NCBI RefSeq assembly: GCF_026625145.1
Contig: NZ_CP113088.1
Location: 2,087,501-2,151,500 of the forward strand
DNA from: Lacinutrix neustonica
GTDB taxonomy: Bacteria > Bacteroidota > Bacteroidia > Flavobacteriales > Flavobacteriaceae
Direction: 5' to 3'
Length of the DNA stretch: 64,000 nt
This document shows, one piece after another, positions 1-8,605 of this stretch (within the stretch, counting starts at the first letter, position 1; each line of letters begins with the position of its first letter). The notes beneath the pieces are model-generated. The model saw only the letters and a program-made list of their open reading frames with translations. It was not told where the DNA came from and did no database searches. The translations under genes were made by a program, and so were the position numbers.

Positions 1-1516
1 GATAGGCTGGGGTTCCTATTTTCGTGTTTCTAGACACTAGATTATTATTAAACGAAGCGCCTATATACTTCTTTTTTGAGTCCTGCTCTATCGTTAAACC
101 AACGGTTTCAAATAAGGTTTTATAATCGGGCATCTCACTTTTATAAATATAAGTATTGAAAAAACCGTCTCCAAAATCAGTTCCCGCATAGGCATTTAAA
201 ACGGCATTAAGGTCTTTTATAGTATAAGGGATTTCTGTTTTACCATAAGTAGCCCAAACCTGTTTCATATACGTATCTAAATCCAAACCTTTTTGGCGTA
301 ATGATAGATCCAATGCTAAGCCTAGAACACTCCCATAAGAATAATAAGAAATAAAAGTATTGTCCCTGTTCACCGGATCTATAGATGATGCTGCATCTAC
401 AAAGGGTGCCTGAAAGCTCATCTCTATAGGGTTGAAGAATTGTCGCGCCGGAGAGTTCCATACATAGTTGAACGTCCCATTTAATCCGGAAACATAAGCT
501 TCTGGCGTAATAAGTCCCGCTCTACACAAAATAAGATTGGTATAATAACTGGTAAAACCTTCGGCAAACCAAAGGGCCCCACTCATATTGGCGTCTTCAA
601 AATCGAAAGGCTCTAATGCTGCTGGACGGATGCGTTCTACGTTCCACGCGTGAAAAAATTCATGAGACACCGTACCAATATTACCTTCCATTCCGCCTTC
701 ACTCAAACCTTCTTTATCTGTTAAAATGGTAGAGTTTCTATGCTCCATGCCGTCGCCACTCACATGGTTCAAATAACAGGCTAGAAAAGTATACTTACCA
801 TAATCGAAGGTTGGTAATTCGCCATAGACCGCTTCCTCCGCTAATACTATTTTCTTAACCTTCTCGAAATAAGTATCCAACATTTTTTCACTGCCGTCAT
901 GGTGTAATACAAATTCTATTTCTTGTCCCTTGACCTCAAAACTGCGTGTACTATGGTTACTCAATTCTGTAGGGCTATCCATAAAATACTGCAAGTTTGG
1001 AGCCCTGTAAGTCGTAGCCTCTTTTAAAGGTAATTGAGTCGCTATTTTCCAATTTAGATCAGCTCTTGGCATAAAGGTAATTTCCATCGGTTTGTCACTT
1101 AAAGAAGGTGCAAACATAAAAGTTGCTGGAATATTCAAGTGCGCATGGGTTTCGTCTATTTGGCTATAGGTGCCATCGGCTCTATCAGCAAACAAGGTAT
1201 AAGAGACTGTTACTGCACCATCATGGTTTTGAATTTCCCACGCTTGTGGATTTATTCGATTGATGTGTAATGGTTCTCCTTTACTATTATAAGCCTTAAC
1301 ATGATAGACATTTTTAGCAAAATCGTGAATTGCATAACGTCCTGGCGATGTTCTGCTCATTTGTACTACAAGTGAGGTATCCTTTAAATGGGTATACGCT
1401 ATTTCAATAGTTGCTTCGTGGTGTCCTGCGTTTTCAAAACTTATCGTGTAGCTCGTGTTTTGTGCGAAAACAAAAGTGCTGCAAATGGTAAGAAGTATAG
1501 AAAATAGTGATTTCAT
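1..1516 (-). CDS. M61 family metallopeptidase (glycyl-aminopeptidase-like), C-terminus beyond window
   Basis: Exported zinc aminopeptidase of family M61. The start at 1516 gives a clear signal peptide (MKSLFSILLTICSTFVFAQ). An N-terminal beta-sandwich leads to the gluzincin core with HEFFHAWN at about residue 285 (zinc His, Glu, His) and a downstream FAEGFTSYY that supplies the third ligand. The frame stays open for about 505 codons to the window edge; the usual C-terminal PDZ domain lies outside. No frame break is seen here. Family assignment is firm; substrate preference for N-terminal Gly/Ala is family knowledge only. Confidence 0.93.
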   Translation of the reverse strand, partial: MKSLFSILLTICSTFVFAQNTSYTISFENAGHHEATIEIAYTHLKDTSLVVQMSRTSPGRYAIHDFAKNVYHVKAYNSKGEPLHINRINPQAWEIQNHDGAVTVSYTLFADRADGTYSQIDETHAHLNIPATFMFAPSLSDKPMEITFMPRADLNWKIATQLPLKEATTYRAPNLQYFMDSPTELSNHSTRSFEVKGQEIEFVLHHDGSEKMLDTYFEKVKKIVLAEEAVYGELPTFDYGKYTFLACYLNHVSGDGMEHRNSTILTDKEGLSEGGMEGNIGTVSHEFFHAWNVERIRPAALEPFDFEDANMSGALWFAEGFTSYYTNLILCRAGLITPEAYVSGLNGTFNYVWNSPARQFFNPIEMSFQAPFVDAASSIDPVNRDNTFISYYSYGSVLGLALDLSLRQKGLDLDTYMKQVWATYGKTEIPYTIKDLNAVLNAYAGTDFGDGFFNTYIYKSEMPDYKTLFETVGLTIEQDSKKKYIGASFNNNLVSRNTKIGTPAY

Positions 1517-1557
1517 TTTTTATAGTTAAAAATTAAATTGAGGAATTGGGATATGCG

Positions 1558-1998
1558 TTATACTTTTTTAATCACATTAGTAACAATACCCCAAATTAAA
1601 AAGTTATTATCCTCTGTTATATGAATAATAGGATACTCGGGTTTTCTGGTTGCAACCAAACTTCATCTTTAGAAACCCGCAAACGTTTTACCGTAAACTC
1701 GCCATCTAAAAAACAAACGGCTATTTTGTTGTTTTCTCGGCGCTAAACTTCTATCTATAACCAATAAATCGTTATCATCTAATCCAGCTCCAATCATAGA
1801 TTGTCCACTTACCTTAGCATAAAACGTGGTTTCTTTATTCTTTACTAAAGTTTCATCTAAGGAGAGAGGTTCTCCTTTAAAATCGTCTGCCGGCGAAGGA
1901 AACCCCGCTGAAATTCCAGTATCAAAAAAATGTCCTGCTGCATTAGCACTGGGCTCAGGGGTGAAGAAAGTTAAACTTTCACATTGGAGAGTTATCAT
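1558..1998 (-). CDS. UmuD/LexA-like S24 autoprotease (two frame breaks)
   Basis: Peptidase S24 protein of about 146 residues when reconstructed, the size of UmuD. A cleavage-site-like SAGFPSPADDF is followed by the catalytic Ser in VSGQSMIGAGL and the catalytic Lys in FTVKRL. I chose the start MITLQCESL; ATGs at 2034 and 2064 are also possible. The frame breaks at 1736-1740 and 1636-1640, both CTCGG on the + strand; restoring CCNGA on the gene strand gives SLAPENNKIAVCF and QPENPEYPIIHI, as the family expects. The two breaks cancel in length. No umuC partner follows. The role in SOS mutagenesis is inferred from the family. Confidence 0.85.
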
Positions 1999-2219
1999 AT
2001 AAACGTGTGTTTTTCCAGTTTTAAAGATAGACATAACTGTTCTAATTACATCATGACTTGTCATTAAGGAAAATTTTATTAGTTACACATATTTATAATT
2101 ACACGCTGCAGCCCTCAGTACAGTTCCTAATCAAGTGTTATCTCAAAATAAAAACACATGCGACTACAATTGCCAGCTATTTTCTAAGTTGCAAATAGCA
2201 CAGCATTCCGCATCAAATT

Positions 2220-2770
2220 TTAAATCTCTAGGATTATAACTTCCCAAAGCTGATCATTTGAGGTATACTTGCTTAGGACCTTAAACCCAATAGACCTATG
2301 AGCCTCGGAAGAGCGTGTGTTTTTACTATCGACTTCTGTTATAATCGCATGAAATTCATTACTAAGTTCCTTTGCCATATATAAGTATAAGCCTCTAAAA
2401 ACTCCCATTCTCCTGTAGCTTTTATCGATGCAAATTTGTCCCATAGCAATATAATTTAGCCTCCTGTTTTGACCACTCAAGACATGATCTATTTCATTGA
2501 ACATGGGTATCAACAAAGGCATGTCGTTTTTGAACGCCTGAAGCATAGAAAGAGCATACCCTATTACTTTGCCTTCATGTTTTGCAATGCAATGGCCACA
2601 AGCGTCATTCATTTTTTTCAATAGGTCAAAATCATGCTGCAACGTGACGAAGCCTTCTTTTTGCTTTACCTCATCAGAAATTAAATCGTGTAAATTTTCT
2701 TTCTGAAGTTTTAAAATAGCCTCGAGTTCGTCAATGCTTTTTGCTCTATGATAGGTGATTCCGAAGCCAT
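2220..2770 (-). CDS. GNAT family N-acetyltransferase (frame break near the start)
   Basis: Acetyl-CoA-dependent acetyltransferase of about 183 residues. The acetyl-CoA loop region reads QICIDKSYRRMGVFRGLY (R-x-x-G-V/I type), followed by the usual helix and ITEVDSKNTRSSEAHRSIGFK. The frame upstream of residue 40 has no start codon. Adding one base at the CCGA at 2761-2764 joins ATG at 2770 to the frame and gives MASGITYHRAKSIDELEAI, a typical GNAT N-terminus. The gene lies 30 nt downstream of the HTH gene and may be the last gene of that operon. Substrate unknown. Confidence 0.82.
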
Positions 2771-2799
2771 AACTTTTCGTTTTATATAAAAATATAAAA

Positions 2800-3006
2800 T
2801 TAATCTGCTATATACTCTAAAATATCACTGGGCTGGCATTCCAATGCTTTGCAAATCGCTTCTAAAGTAGAGAATCGAATCGCCTTGGCCTTCCCTGTTT
2901 TTAAAATAGACAGGTTCGCGGTGGTAATACCAACAAGATCTGCCAACTCATTACTTTTCATCTTACGCTTGGCTAGCATAACATCTAGGTTTACAATTAT
3001 AGACAT
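2800..3006 (-). CDS. YozG-like HTH (XRE/Cro-C1) regulator, 68 aa
   Basis: Small single-domain helix-turn-helix protein. The recognition region is NELADLVGITTANLSILKTG, followed by FSTLEAICKALECQPSDILEY, the hallmark of the YozG-type Cro/C1 family. It starts 2 nt after the stop of a DUF2975 gene, so it is translated in the same operon as three DUF2975 membrane proteins. YozG-DUF2975 pairing is common in bacteria. It may regulate its own operon; the operon promoter at 4465-4492 is AT-rich with small dyads, but no operator can be proven. Confidence 0.9.
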   Translation of the reverse strand: MSIIVNLDVMLAKRKMKSNELADLVGITTANLSILKTGKAKAIRFSTLEAICKALECQPSDILEYIAD

Positions 3007-3008
3007 GC

Positions 3009-3461
3009 TTAGATGGTTAATTCGTTTTCTTGTTGTATTTGAAACCCTTGTTTAAAAACGGAAGCAAGGAATAAGGAAAAAATAACAAGCATTATGTGCA
3101 ATGGTAGTCCTGGTGCGACCTCCATAAACTCAAAATCGTAAATCAAAATCGATACTAAAACATTAAAAGCAGGTATTACAAGGTTTAATACTGCAAAAAT
3201 ATTGAGATACTTTACGGCTTTTGAGGTGAATATTTTTTCCTTTCTAAATGTGTTTAGTAGTAAGCCTAGAGGAATTAAAAATCCTAAATACCCCAACATT
3301 GGGAGTATATTTAAAAGTACAGGTATATCATCTTTAAATAATAAATCTGGTATAAATTGAAAGAATATAAACACAACAAATAGCAAGCACAAAAGAACTA
3401 CATAAAAAAGCAGTGTTGACAGTGAGCGTTTTCCAAACATTTTTAATTTCATATGTTTCAT
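3009..3461 (-). CDS. DUF2975 membrane protein (copy 3)
   Basis: Membrane protein of 150 residues with four predicted transmembrane helices and the DUF2975 signature (TFRKEKIFTSKAVKYLNIFA) in the middle. The N-terminus MKHMKLKMFGKRSLSTLLF and C-terminus ending ENELTI are nearly the same as in the adjacent copy at 3465, so these are recent tandem duplicates. Intergenic gaps of 2-3 nt indicate translational coupling. Function unknown; the partner HTH regulator suggests a membrane-sensing or regulator-sequestering module. Confidence 0.85.
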   Translation of the reverse strand: MKHMKLKMFGKRSLSTLLFYVVLLCLLFVVFIFFQFIPDLLFKDDIPVLLNILPMLGYLGFLIPLGLLLNTFRKEKIFTSKAVKYLNIFAVLNLVIPAFNVLVSILIYDFEFMEVAPGLPLHIMLVIFSLFLASVFKQGFQIQQENELTI

Positions 3462-3464
3462 AAG

Positions 3465-3920
3465 TTATATCGTTAGTTCGTTATCTTTTTGGATTTGAAA
3501 CCCTTGTTTAAAAATTGCCGCTATAAATAACCCAAACACCCCTAAAACTATCAACGGAAATATTGGCACAATATCTTGGGCCCAATATCCTTCAAATTTT
3601 AATGACAAAAGAATGACAAGCACCATTAAAAAATTAATACCGGCGAATAAATACAAATAAATAACAGTTCTTTTAGTGAAAATCTTTTCCGTTTTAAATG
3701 CTCTAAATATTAAAATTAGCATATAAAAGAAAACTATCTTAGGTATAAAAAAGAAGGAAATTTTAGATATGGAATTTAAAGCCGTAAATGCTTTTAAAAG
3801 ATCTGAAAAAAATGTACCGACAAAAAAAATCACTGACAATAGAAAACAGACAATAGAAAGCCAAAAAAACAATGCTGATACAGAGTGTTTTCCAAACATT
3901 TTTAATTTTATATGTTTCAT
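3465..3920 (-). CDS. DUF2975 membrane protein (copy 2)
   Basis: 151-residue, four-helix membrane protein, paralogue of both neighbours. The DUF2975 core reads IFRAFKTEKIFTKRTVIYLY. N-terminus (MKHIKLKMFGKHSVSALFF) and C-terminus (FKQGFQIQKDNELTI) are close to the 3009 copy. It is separated by 3 nt from the genes on both sides. Function unknown. Confidence 0.85.
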   Translation of the reverse strand: MKHIKLKMFGKHSVSALFFWLSIVCFLLSVIFFVGTFFSDLLKAFTALNSISKISFFFIPKIVFFYMLILIFRAFKTEKIFTKRTVIYLYLFAGINFLMVLVILLSLKFEGYWAQDIVPIFPLIVLGVFGLFIAAIFKQGFQIQKDNELTI

Positions 3921-3923
3921 AAA

Positions 3924-4442
3924 TTATATCGTTAGTTCGTTTTCTTGCTTTGCTGTTTTTGCTATTTTAAAGGTTTCACTTAGTACCAAGAAGAACAACC
4001 CCAAACAAACCATAAATAGATAGGGACTCAAACCAAAATTGAGTGTCAAACTATTTTTAAAAAAAAGATAAAAACTAAAGGAGATAAGAGCTGCCGAAAT
4101 TCCTGAAACCAAAAGTAATTGTCCGATTCTCTTATAACTACCAATAACATAATCATCAAAGGGTTTCCGGTTTTGAAAATACCGTAGTGTCTTTCTAAAC
4201 AAATAAAAGCTGTAAATGCAAACAAATAACACGGAAACTACCAATAACGCTACGATTTTTAAATACCAAGGCGTAATAATAAGGCCTTGATTAAGCACAT
4301 TAAATGTTTTCAGTACCCCCTCGTTAAAAAACATATAGACCGAAAAAAATAGGGCTATAGGAATTAAGGGTAAGCAGGTGACAATCCAAATAAAGTCTAC
4401 CAGTGCTTTTAAAATAATGAGTTTTTTCATATTTAAATGCAT
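3924..4442 (-). CDS. DUF2975 membrane protein (copy 1, first gene of operon)
   Basis: 172-residue membrane protein with four hydrophobic segments and the DUF2975-like motif FRKTLRYFQNRKPFDDYVIG. It is more diverged than the other two copies but ends in the same ENELTI tail. It is the first gene behind the promoter at 4465-4492. In QNRKPF the Arg codon is CGG within CCGGA; if the CCAGA-to-CCGGA change seen elsewhere happened here, the residue was Gln. Function unknown. Confidence 0.82.
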   Translation of the reverse strand: MHLNMKKLIILKALVDFIWIVTCLPLIPIALFFSVYMFFNEGVLKTFNVLNQGLIITPWYLKIVALLVVSVLFVCIYSFYLFRKTLRYFQNRKPFDDYVIGSYKRIGQLLLVSGISAALISFSFYLFFKNSLTLNFGLSPYLFMVCLGLFFLVLSETFKIAKTAKQENELTI

Positions 4443-4464
4443 TAAAATTATTGTTTTACGATAA

Positions 4465-4492
4465 CAAATATATAATAATTATTGATAAACAA
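4465..4492 (-). promoter_or_regulatory. Promoter of the DUF2975-HTH operon
   Basis: On the minus strand TATATTTG (4472-4465) fits the Bacteroidota -7 element TAnnTTTG, with TTG 17 nt upstream at 4492-4490. It lies about 23 nt before the ATG at 4442. The region also holds short dyads (TTATCAATAA type) that could bind the HTH regulator; that is inference. Confidence 0.55.
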
Positions 4493-4564
4493 TAACTATT
4501 TATTAAAAAAGAATAAAATTAATCTTTTAGACCTCCCAGGTTTTCAAATCCTGTGGGGTCTTTG

Positions 4565-4572
4565 TACCTTTG
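4565..4572 (+). promoter_or_regulatory. Possible -7 element before bioF
   Basis: TACCTTTG matches TAnnTTTG. It ends only 4 nt before the GTG start of bioF, which would give a leaderless or nearly leaderless message, and no good -33 element is seen. Weak call. Confidence 0.3.
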
Positions 4573-4576
4573 GTTT

Positions 4577-5697
4577 GTGATACCTAAAAAACTTCAAAAC
4601 AAGCTAAATCAACGTGAAGCAGAAAACGCCATTCGCAAATTAGGCGTACAAAATAAACTGGTGGATTTTGCCTCTAACGATTATTTAGGTTTTTCTAAGA
4701 ATGATGCTATTTTTAGAGCTTCTCACAACTATTTATTAGTCAATAATATTGTAGAGAATGGTGCCACCGGTTCACGTTTACTTTCGGAAATCATCAATTA
4801 TATAATACCGTAGAAACTCAATTATGTGAATTTCACGATAGTGAAGCCGCATTAATTTTTAACTCCGGTTATGACGCCAACTTAGGGTTTTTCTCCAGTG
4901 TACCTCAACGCGGTGATATTATTTTTTACGATGAATTCATTCATGCCTCTATTCGTGACGGAATAAAAATGAGCGATGCCAAAGCCTACAAGTTTAAGCA
5001 CAACAATTTAGACGATCTAAACAAGCAGCTGCTTCGACAAGCTCAGCATGACAGCGAGATCTATATTGTTACAGAATCTGTGTTTTCAATGGATGGGGAC
5101 ACCCCTAATTTAAAAGGGTTTGCTCAATTTTCAAAAGAAAATGCTTGTCATTTAATCATTGACGAAGCGCATGCTATTGGTGTTTGTGGGAAACAGGGCG
5201 TAGGCTTGGCCCAAAGCATAGAAACCTTTGCAAGAATTATCACTTTTGGGAAAGCCGTTGGTTGCCATGGCGCCGCTATTTTAGGAAGCCAAGACTTAAA
5301 GCAATACTTAGTTAATTTTTCTCGCCCTTTTATTTACACCACTGGTCTGTCACCACACAGTCTAGCAACGATATCCTGTGCTTATAAAGCGCTTCAAAAT
5401 ACGCCTCAAATTGACAAACTCCATCAAAACATTTCCTTTTTTAAATCTGAAATAAAAAGACTTCAGTTAAAAAACAAATTCATAGAAAGCAACTCGACCA
5501 TTCAATGTTGCATAATACCTAATAATGAAACGGTAAAAACTATTGCCAAGCATTATCAAAATAAAGGATTTGATGTCAAGGCCATTTTATCACCAACGGT
5601 TGCAAAAGGACAAGAACGTTTGCGTTTTTGCTTACATGCTTATAATACTAAAGACGAAATCTCTCAAGTTTTAAACTTACTCACTACCTTTGTTTAA
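4577..5697 (+). CDS. bioF: 8-amino-7-oxononanoate synthase (frame break)
   Basis: PLP enzyme that condenses pimeloyl-ACP/CoA with alanine, the first step of biotin ring assembly. Reconstructed length is 373 residues. Motifs: VDFASNDYLGFSK, GATGSRLLSGNHQLYNTVE, FNSGYDANLGFF, IIDEAHAIGVCG and the PLP lysine in TFGKAVGCHGAA. I prefer the GTG start at 4577 (VIPKKLQNKL aligns with the family start); an in-frame ATG lies at 4553. One base is missing at TCGG 4784-4787; restoring TCNGG gives SGNHQ. First gene of the bioF-DUF2007-bioD-bioA operon. Confidence 0.93.
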
Positions 5698-5711
5698 AAT
5701 GATACCATATT

Positions 5712-6089
5712 ATGATCGATAATTATACGATATTAACGACGTTTCCCTACTCTTCCGAAGCGCAAATAACCAAATCTAAACTGGAGGCAGAAGGAATTCG
5801 CGTGATGTTATTAGATGAAAAAACCATAGATTCCGATCCTCTAATTAGTCAAGCCATTGGGGGTGTTAAATTATTAGTTTATAATGAGGATGCTGAAGAC
5901 GCTTTAAAAATATACAATAGGATCAGGCTCTATGAAACAGATAAAACAGGTGATGCTATTGTTTGCCCAAACTGCCAATCAACAAAAATACTAATAGCAG
6001 AACTCACGCGAAAAAATATTTTTTATATGTTATTTCCGTTTTTTGAAAAAACAAAGTTCCGTTGTAATGTTTGTAATACTATTTTTTAA
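5712..6089 (+). CDS. DUF2007 protein with C-terminal zinc ribbon
   Basis: 125 residues. Residues 1-75 are a DUF2007 domain (TILTTFPYSSEAQITKSKLE, then IGGVKLLVYNEDAEDA), a PII-like fold annotated as putative signal-transducing. Residues 85-125 hold two CxxC pairs (CPNCQS and CNVCN), a likely zinc ribbon. It sits between bioF and bioD, and its stop is immediately followed by the bioD ATG, so it is cotranslated with the biotin genes. A link to biotin synthesis is only contextual. Confidence 0.8.
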   Translation: MIDNYTILTTFPYSSEAQITKSKLEAEGIRVMLLDEKTIDSDPLISQAIGGVKLLVYNEDAEDALKIYNRIRLYETDKTGDAIVCPNCQSTKILIAELTRKNIFYMLFPFFEKTKFRCNVCNTIF

Positions 6090-6707
6090 ATGAACACTTA
6101 TTTTATAACAGGCATCTCCACCGAGGTTGGTAAAACCCTCGCATCGGCAATCATCACTGAAGCTTTAGAAGCCGATTATTGGAAACCTATTCAAGCTGGT
6201 GAGCTCGATACTTGTGATACTAAAAAAGTAAAACAATTAGTCTCTAACCAAACGTCGCAATTTCATAAGAATGCCTACGCTTTAAAATCACCCATGAGTC
6301 CGCATGCTGCTGCAGAACTAGACGGTGTCGTTATTGATTTAAAAAAAATAACCGCGCCAAAAACAAAAAACCACTTGGTCATCGAAGGTGCTGGCGGACT
6401 ATTAGTCCCTTTAAATAATAAACAAACGATTATAGAGCTTATAAAGCCTCATTATAAAGTGATTGTCGTCTCAAGACACTATTTAGGCAGCATAAATCAT
6501 ACCCTATTAACAGTACATTTACTCAAAGAAAAAGGCTTTGAAGTCGCTATTGTTTTTAGTGGAAACGAGCATAAAACTACAGAAGCTATTATAAAAAAAA
6601 TGACTAACGTTCCTATCATTGGTCGTATTGAAGAAGAACCTTATTTTGATAAAAACGTGGTTTTAGAGTATGCTACTCAGTTCAAACCTGAACTATTAAA
6701 ATTTTAA
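6090..6707 (+). CDS. bioD: Dethiobiotin synthetase
   Basis: ATP-dependent carboxylase that closes the ureido ring of dethiobiotin from DAPA and CO2. 205 residues, normal length. The P-loop is GISTEVGKTLAS near the N-terminus, followed by the substrate lysine region YWKPIQAG and VIEGAGGLLVPL. The ATG directly abuts the DUF2007 stop. Intact frame. Confidence 0.95.
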   Translation: MNTYFITGISTEVGKTLASAIITEALEADYWKPIQAGELDTCDTKKVKQLVSNQTSQFHKNAYALKSPMSPHAAAELDGVVIDLKKITAPKTKNHLVIEGAGGLLVPLNNKQTIIELIKPHYKVIVVSRHYLGSINHTLLTVHLLKEKGFEVAIVFSGNEHKTTEAIIKKMTNVPIIGRIEEEPYFDKNVVLEYATQFKPELLKF

Positions 6708-6762
6708 TACCACTTCGGGCTGAAACATGAGCTGCACGATGAAAAAATAGAGGTCTTACTTT

Positions 6763-8044
6763 ATGGAAATCAAAAATATGAGTATAAAACAACGCGATAA
6801 AAAACACATCCGGCATCCCTTGACGCAACACAAGTTACATCCGGAAACTATGGCGATTACAAAAGCTATAGACTGTATTTTATTTGATGAGGATGGGAAT
6901 GAATATATTGATGGTATTGCCTCATGGTACTCTAACATGTACGGGCATTGCAACCCGTTTATCACGAACCGCGTGTATAAACAGATGCAAACCTTAGACC
7001 ATGTGGTTTTTGCTGGTTTTACACACGAACCCGCAGTAAAACTCAGTGAAGAACTCATTAAAATATTACCGAGAAAATCAAGAGAAAATTTTCTTTGGAG
7101 ATAACGGGTCTACCAGTGTAGAAATTGGTATTAAAATGGCTTTACAGTACCATTTCAATACCGGTGAAAAACGCAACACCCTAATTGCTTTTGAAGATGG
7201 TTTTCATGGGGATACCTTTGGGGCCATGAGTGTTTCAGGCCTATCTGTTTACAACGGCCCTTTTGAGGATTTCTTTCTTGACGTTAAACGGATTCCTACA
7301 CCAAATGGAAGCAATCATGCTGAGATTCTAGAGACTCTAAAAGCTATTGTGAAACAAAATAAAGTAGCCGGATTCATTTATGAGCCTTTAGTACAAGGTG
7401 CGGCCGCCATGAAAATGCATGATGCTGAAGGATTAAACACGATTTTAAAATTTTGTAAAGCCCATAATATCATTACCGTTGCCGATGAAGTCATGACTGG
7501 GTTTGGTAAAACTGGACGCTATTTTGCTTCAGATTTCATGGAAACCAAGCCGGATGTCATGTGCATGAGTAAAGCCCTAACTGCTGGTTTAATGCCCATG
7601 TCCATTACCTCTTGTACTCAAGCCATTTACGATGCTTTTTATAGTGACGATATAGGCAAGGGTTTATTTCACTGCCATACGTATTCAGCAAACCCCCTGG
7701 CTTGTACAGCTGCAATTGCAGGCTTAGAGCTATTGCAATCACATACCATCCAGCAAAACATAAACCATATAATAGAGAAACATAAGATCTTTGGAGCTTA
7801 TATTAAATCCCATCCCAAAGTAAAATCAATACGGCAAAAAGGTATTATTTTTGCGCTGGATTTAGATGTTGAAATGGAACGTTATGGCGATTTACGCGAC
7901 AAGCTCTTCCACTTTTTTATGGAAAACGGGGTCTTTTTAAGGCCTCTTGGTGGCACCATTTACATTCAAGCGCCTTATACTATTACAGATGCCCAACTCG
8001 ATAAAATCTATCAGGTTATTGAAGACGTTTTAGAAGTCGTCTAA
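6763..8044 (+). CDS. bioA: Adenosylmethionine-8-amino-7-oxononanoate aminotransferase (frame break)
   Basis: PLP aminotransferase making DAPA with SAM as amino donor; 426 residues when joined. Motifs: DGIASWYSNMYGHCNP, GDNGSTSVEIG, VADEVMTGFGKTG and PLP lysine in MSKALTAGL. The start may be 6763 or the ATG at 6778. The frame breaks at 7069-7073 (CCGAG); CCNGA gives ILPENQEKIFFGD. The near-invariant HIWHP motif reads HIRHP here, with codon CGG at 6811-6813 inside TCCGG; the expected TGG would restore TCTGG. Downstream it overlaps the convergent Coa1-like gene by 15 nt. Confidence 0.94.
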
Positions 8045-8470
8045 ACCTTCTTCCATTTTTAATTCCTGTAAATTAATGGTTCCCATTTCGCCATCAATTT
8101 TTACATAAAGCGTACTATAGCTCCATTCGTTATTTATTTTTTCGGCAGAAACAACAATGACACCTTCGTCTTTTGGACCTTTAATAGGGATTCTTAAGTC
8201 GGCAGTGCTTGATCCGTTTACATGCTTATAACTGGTACTTCCCATACCATTGGTCTCGATGGGCTCCCCTAAAAATGAAATTACCTTTTCGTTTTCTGTA
8301 GCCAAAGAAAAGGCATGGGTATAAGGCTCAGAACCCGCGATGGCATCTGAAACTTTATAAACTAAGGCGCCTACGATAACGACAACAATAACAATTAGCG
8401 TCAAACAGCCTCCGCCAAGTACCCATCCCCAATTTCTGCTAAACCAACTTCTTTCTTGTACAACTTCCAT
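8030..8470 (-). CDS. Coa1-like (cytochrome oxidase assembly factor family) membrane protein
   Basis: About 146 residues from the ATG at 8470 (MEVVQERSWFSRNWGWVL). One transmembrane helix near residues 12-38 is followed by a soluble domain with SEPYTHAFSLATENEKVISFLGEP and RIPIKGPKDEGVIVV, the pattern of bacterial Coa1 family proteins. The family name comes from a mitochondrial complex IV assembly factor; the bacterial role is not established. Convergent with bioA. Confidence 0.7.
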   Translation of the reverse strand: MEVVQERSWFSRNWGWVLGGGCLTLIVIVVVIVGALVYKVSDAIAGSEPYTHAFSLATENEKVISFLGEPIETNGMGSTSYKHVNGSSTADLRIPIKGPKDEGVIVVSAEKINNEWSYSTLYVKIDGEMGTINLQELKMEEGLDDF

Positions 8471-8581
8471 AATTATTAAATTTATTACCAATACGTCCAT
8501 CCTAATGGAATCTTGTTACAATTTCAGCAAAATAATTCTGCTTTACAAGCTAAAATGATATGATTTAAAAGCCATAACGAT

Positions 8582-8589
8582 TACTTTTG
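8582..8589 (+). promoter_or_regulatory. -7 promoter element before ketoacyl synthase
   Basis: TACTTTTG matches TAnnTTTG and lies 16 nt before the GTG start at 8606. The -33 element is not clear. Confidence 0.45.
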
Positions 8590-8605
8590 TTTCAAATATT
8601 TTTTC

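Noticed and set aside
3769-4023. 84-codon + strand frame across the DUF2975 genes
   Set aside because: Shadow of the minus-strand operon; Lys/Asn-rich and without family features.
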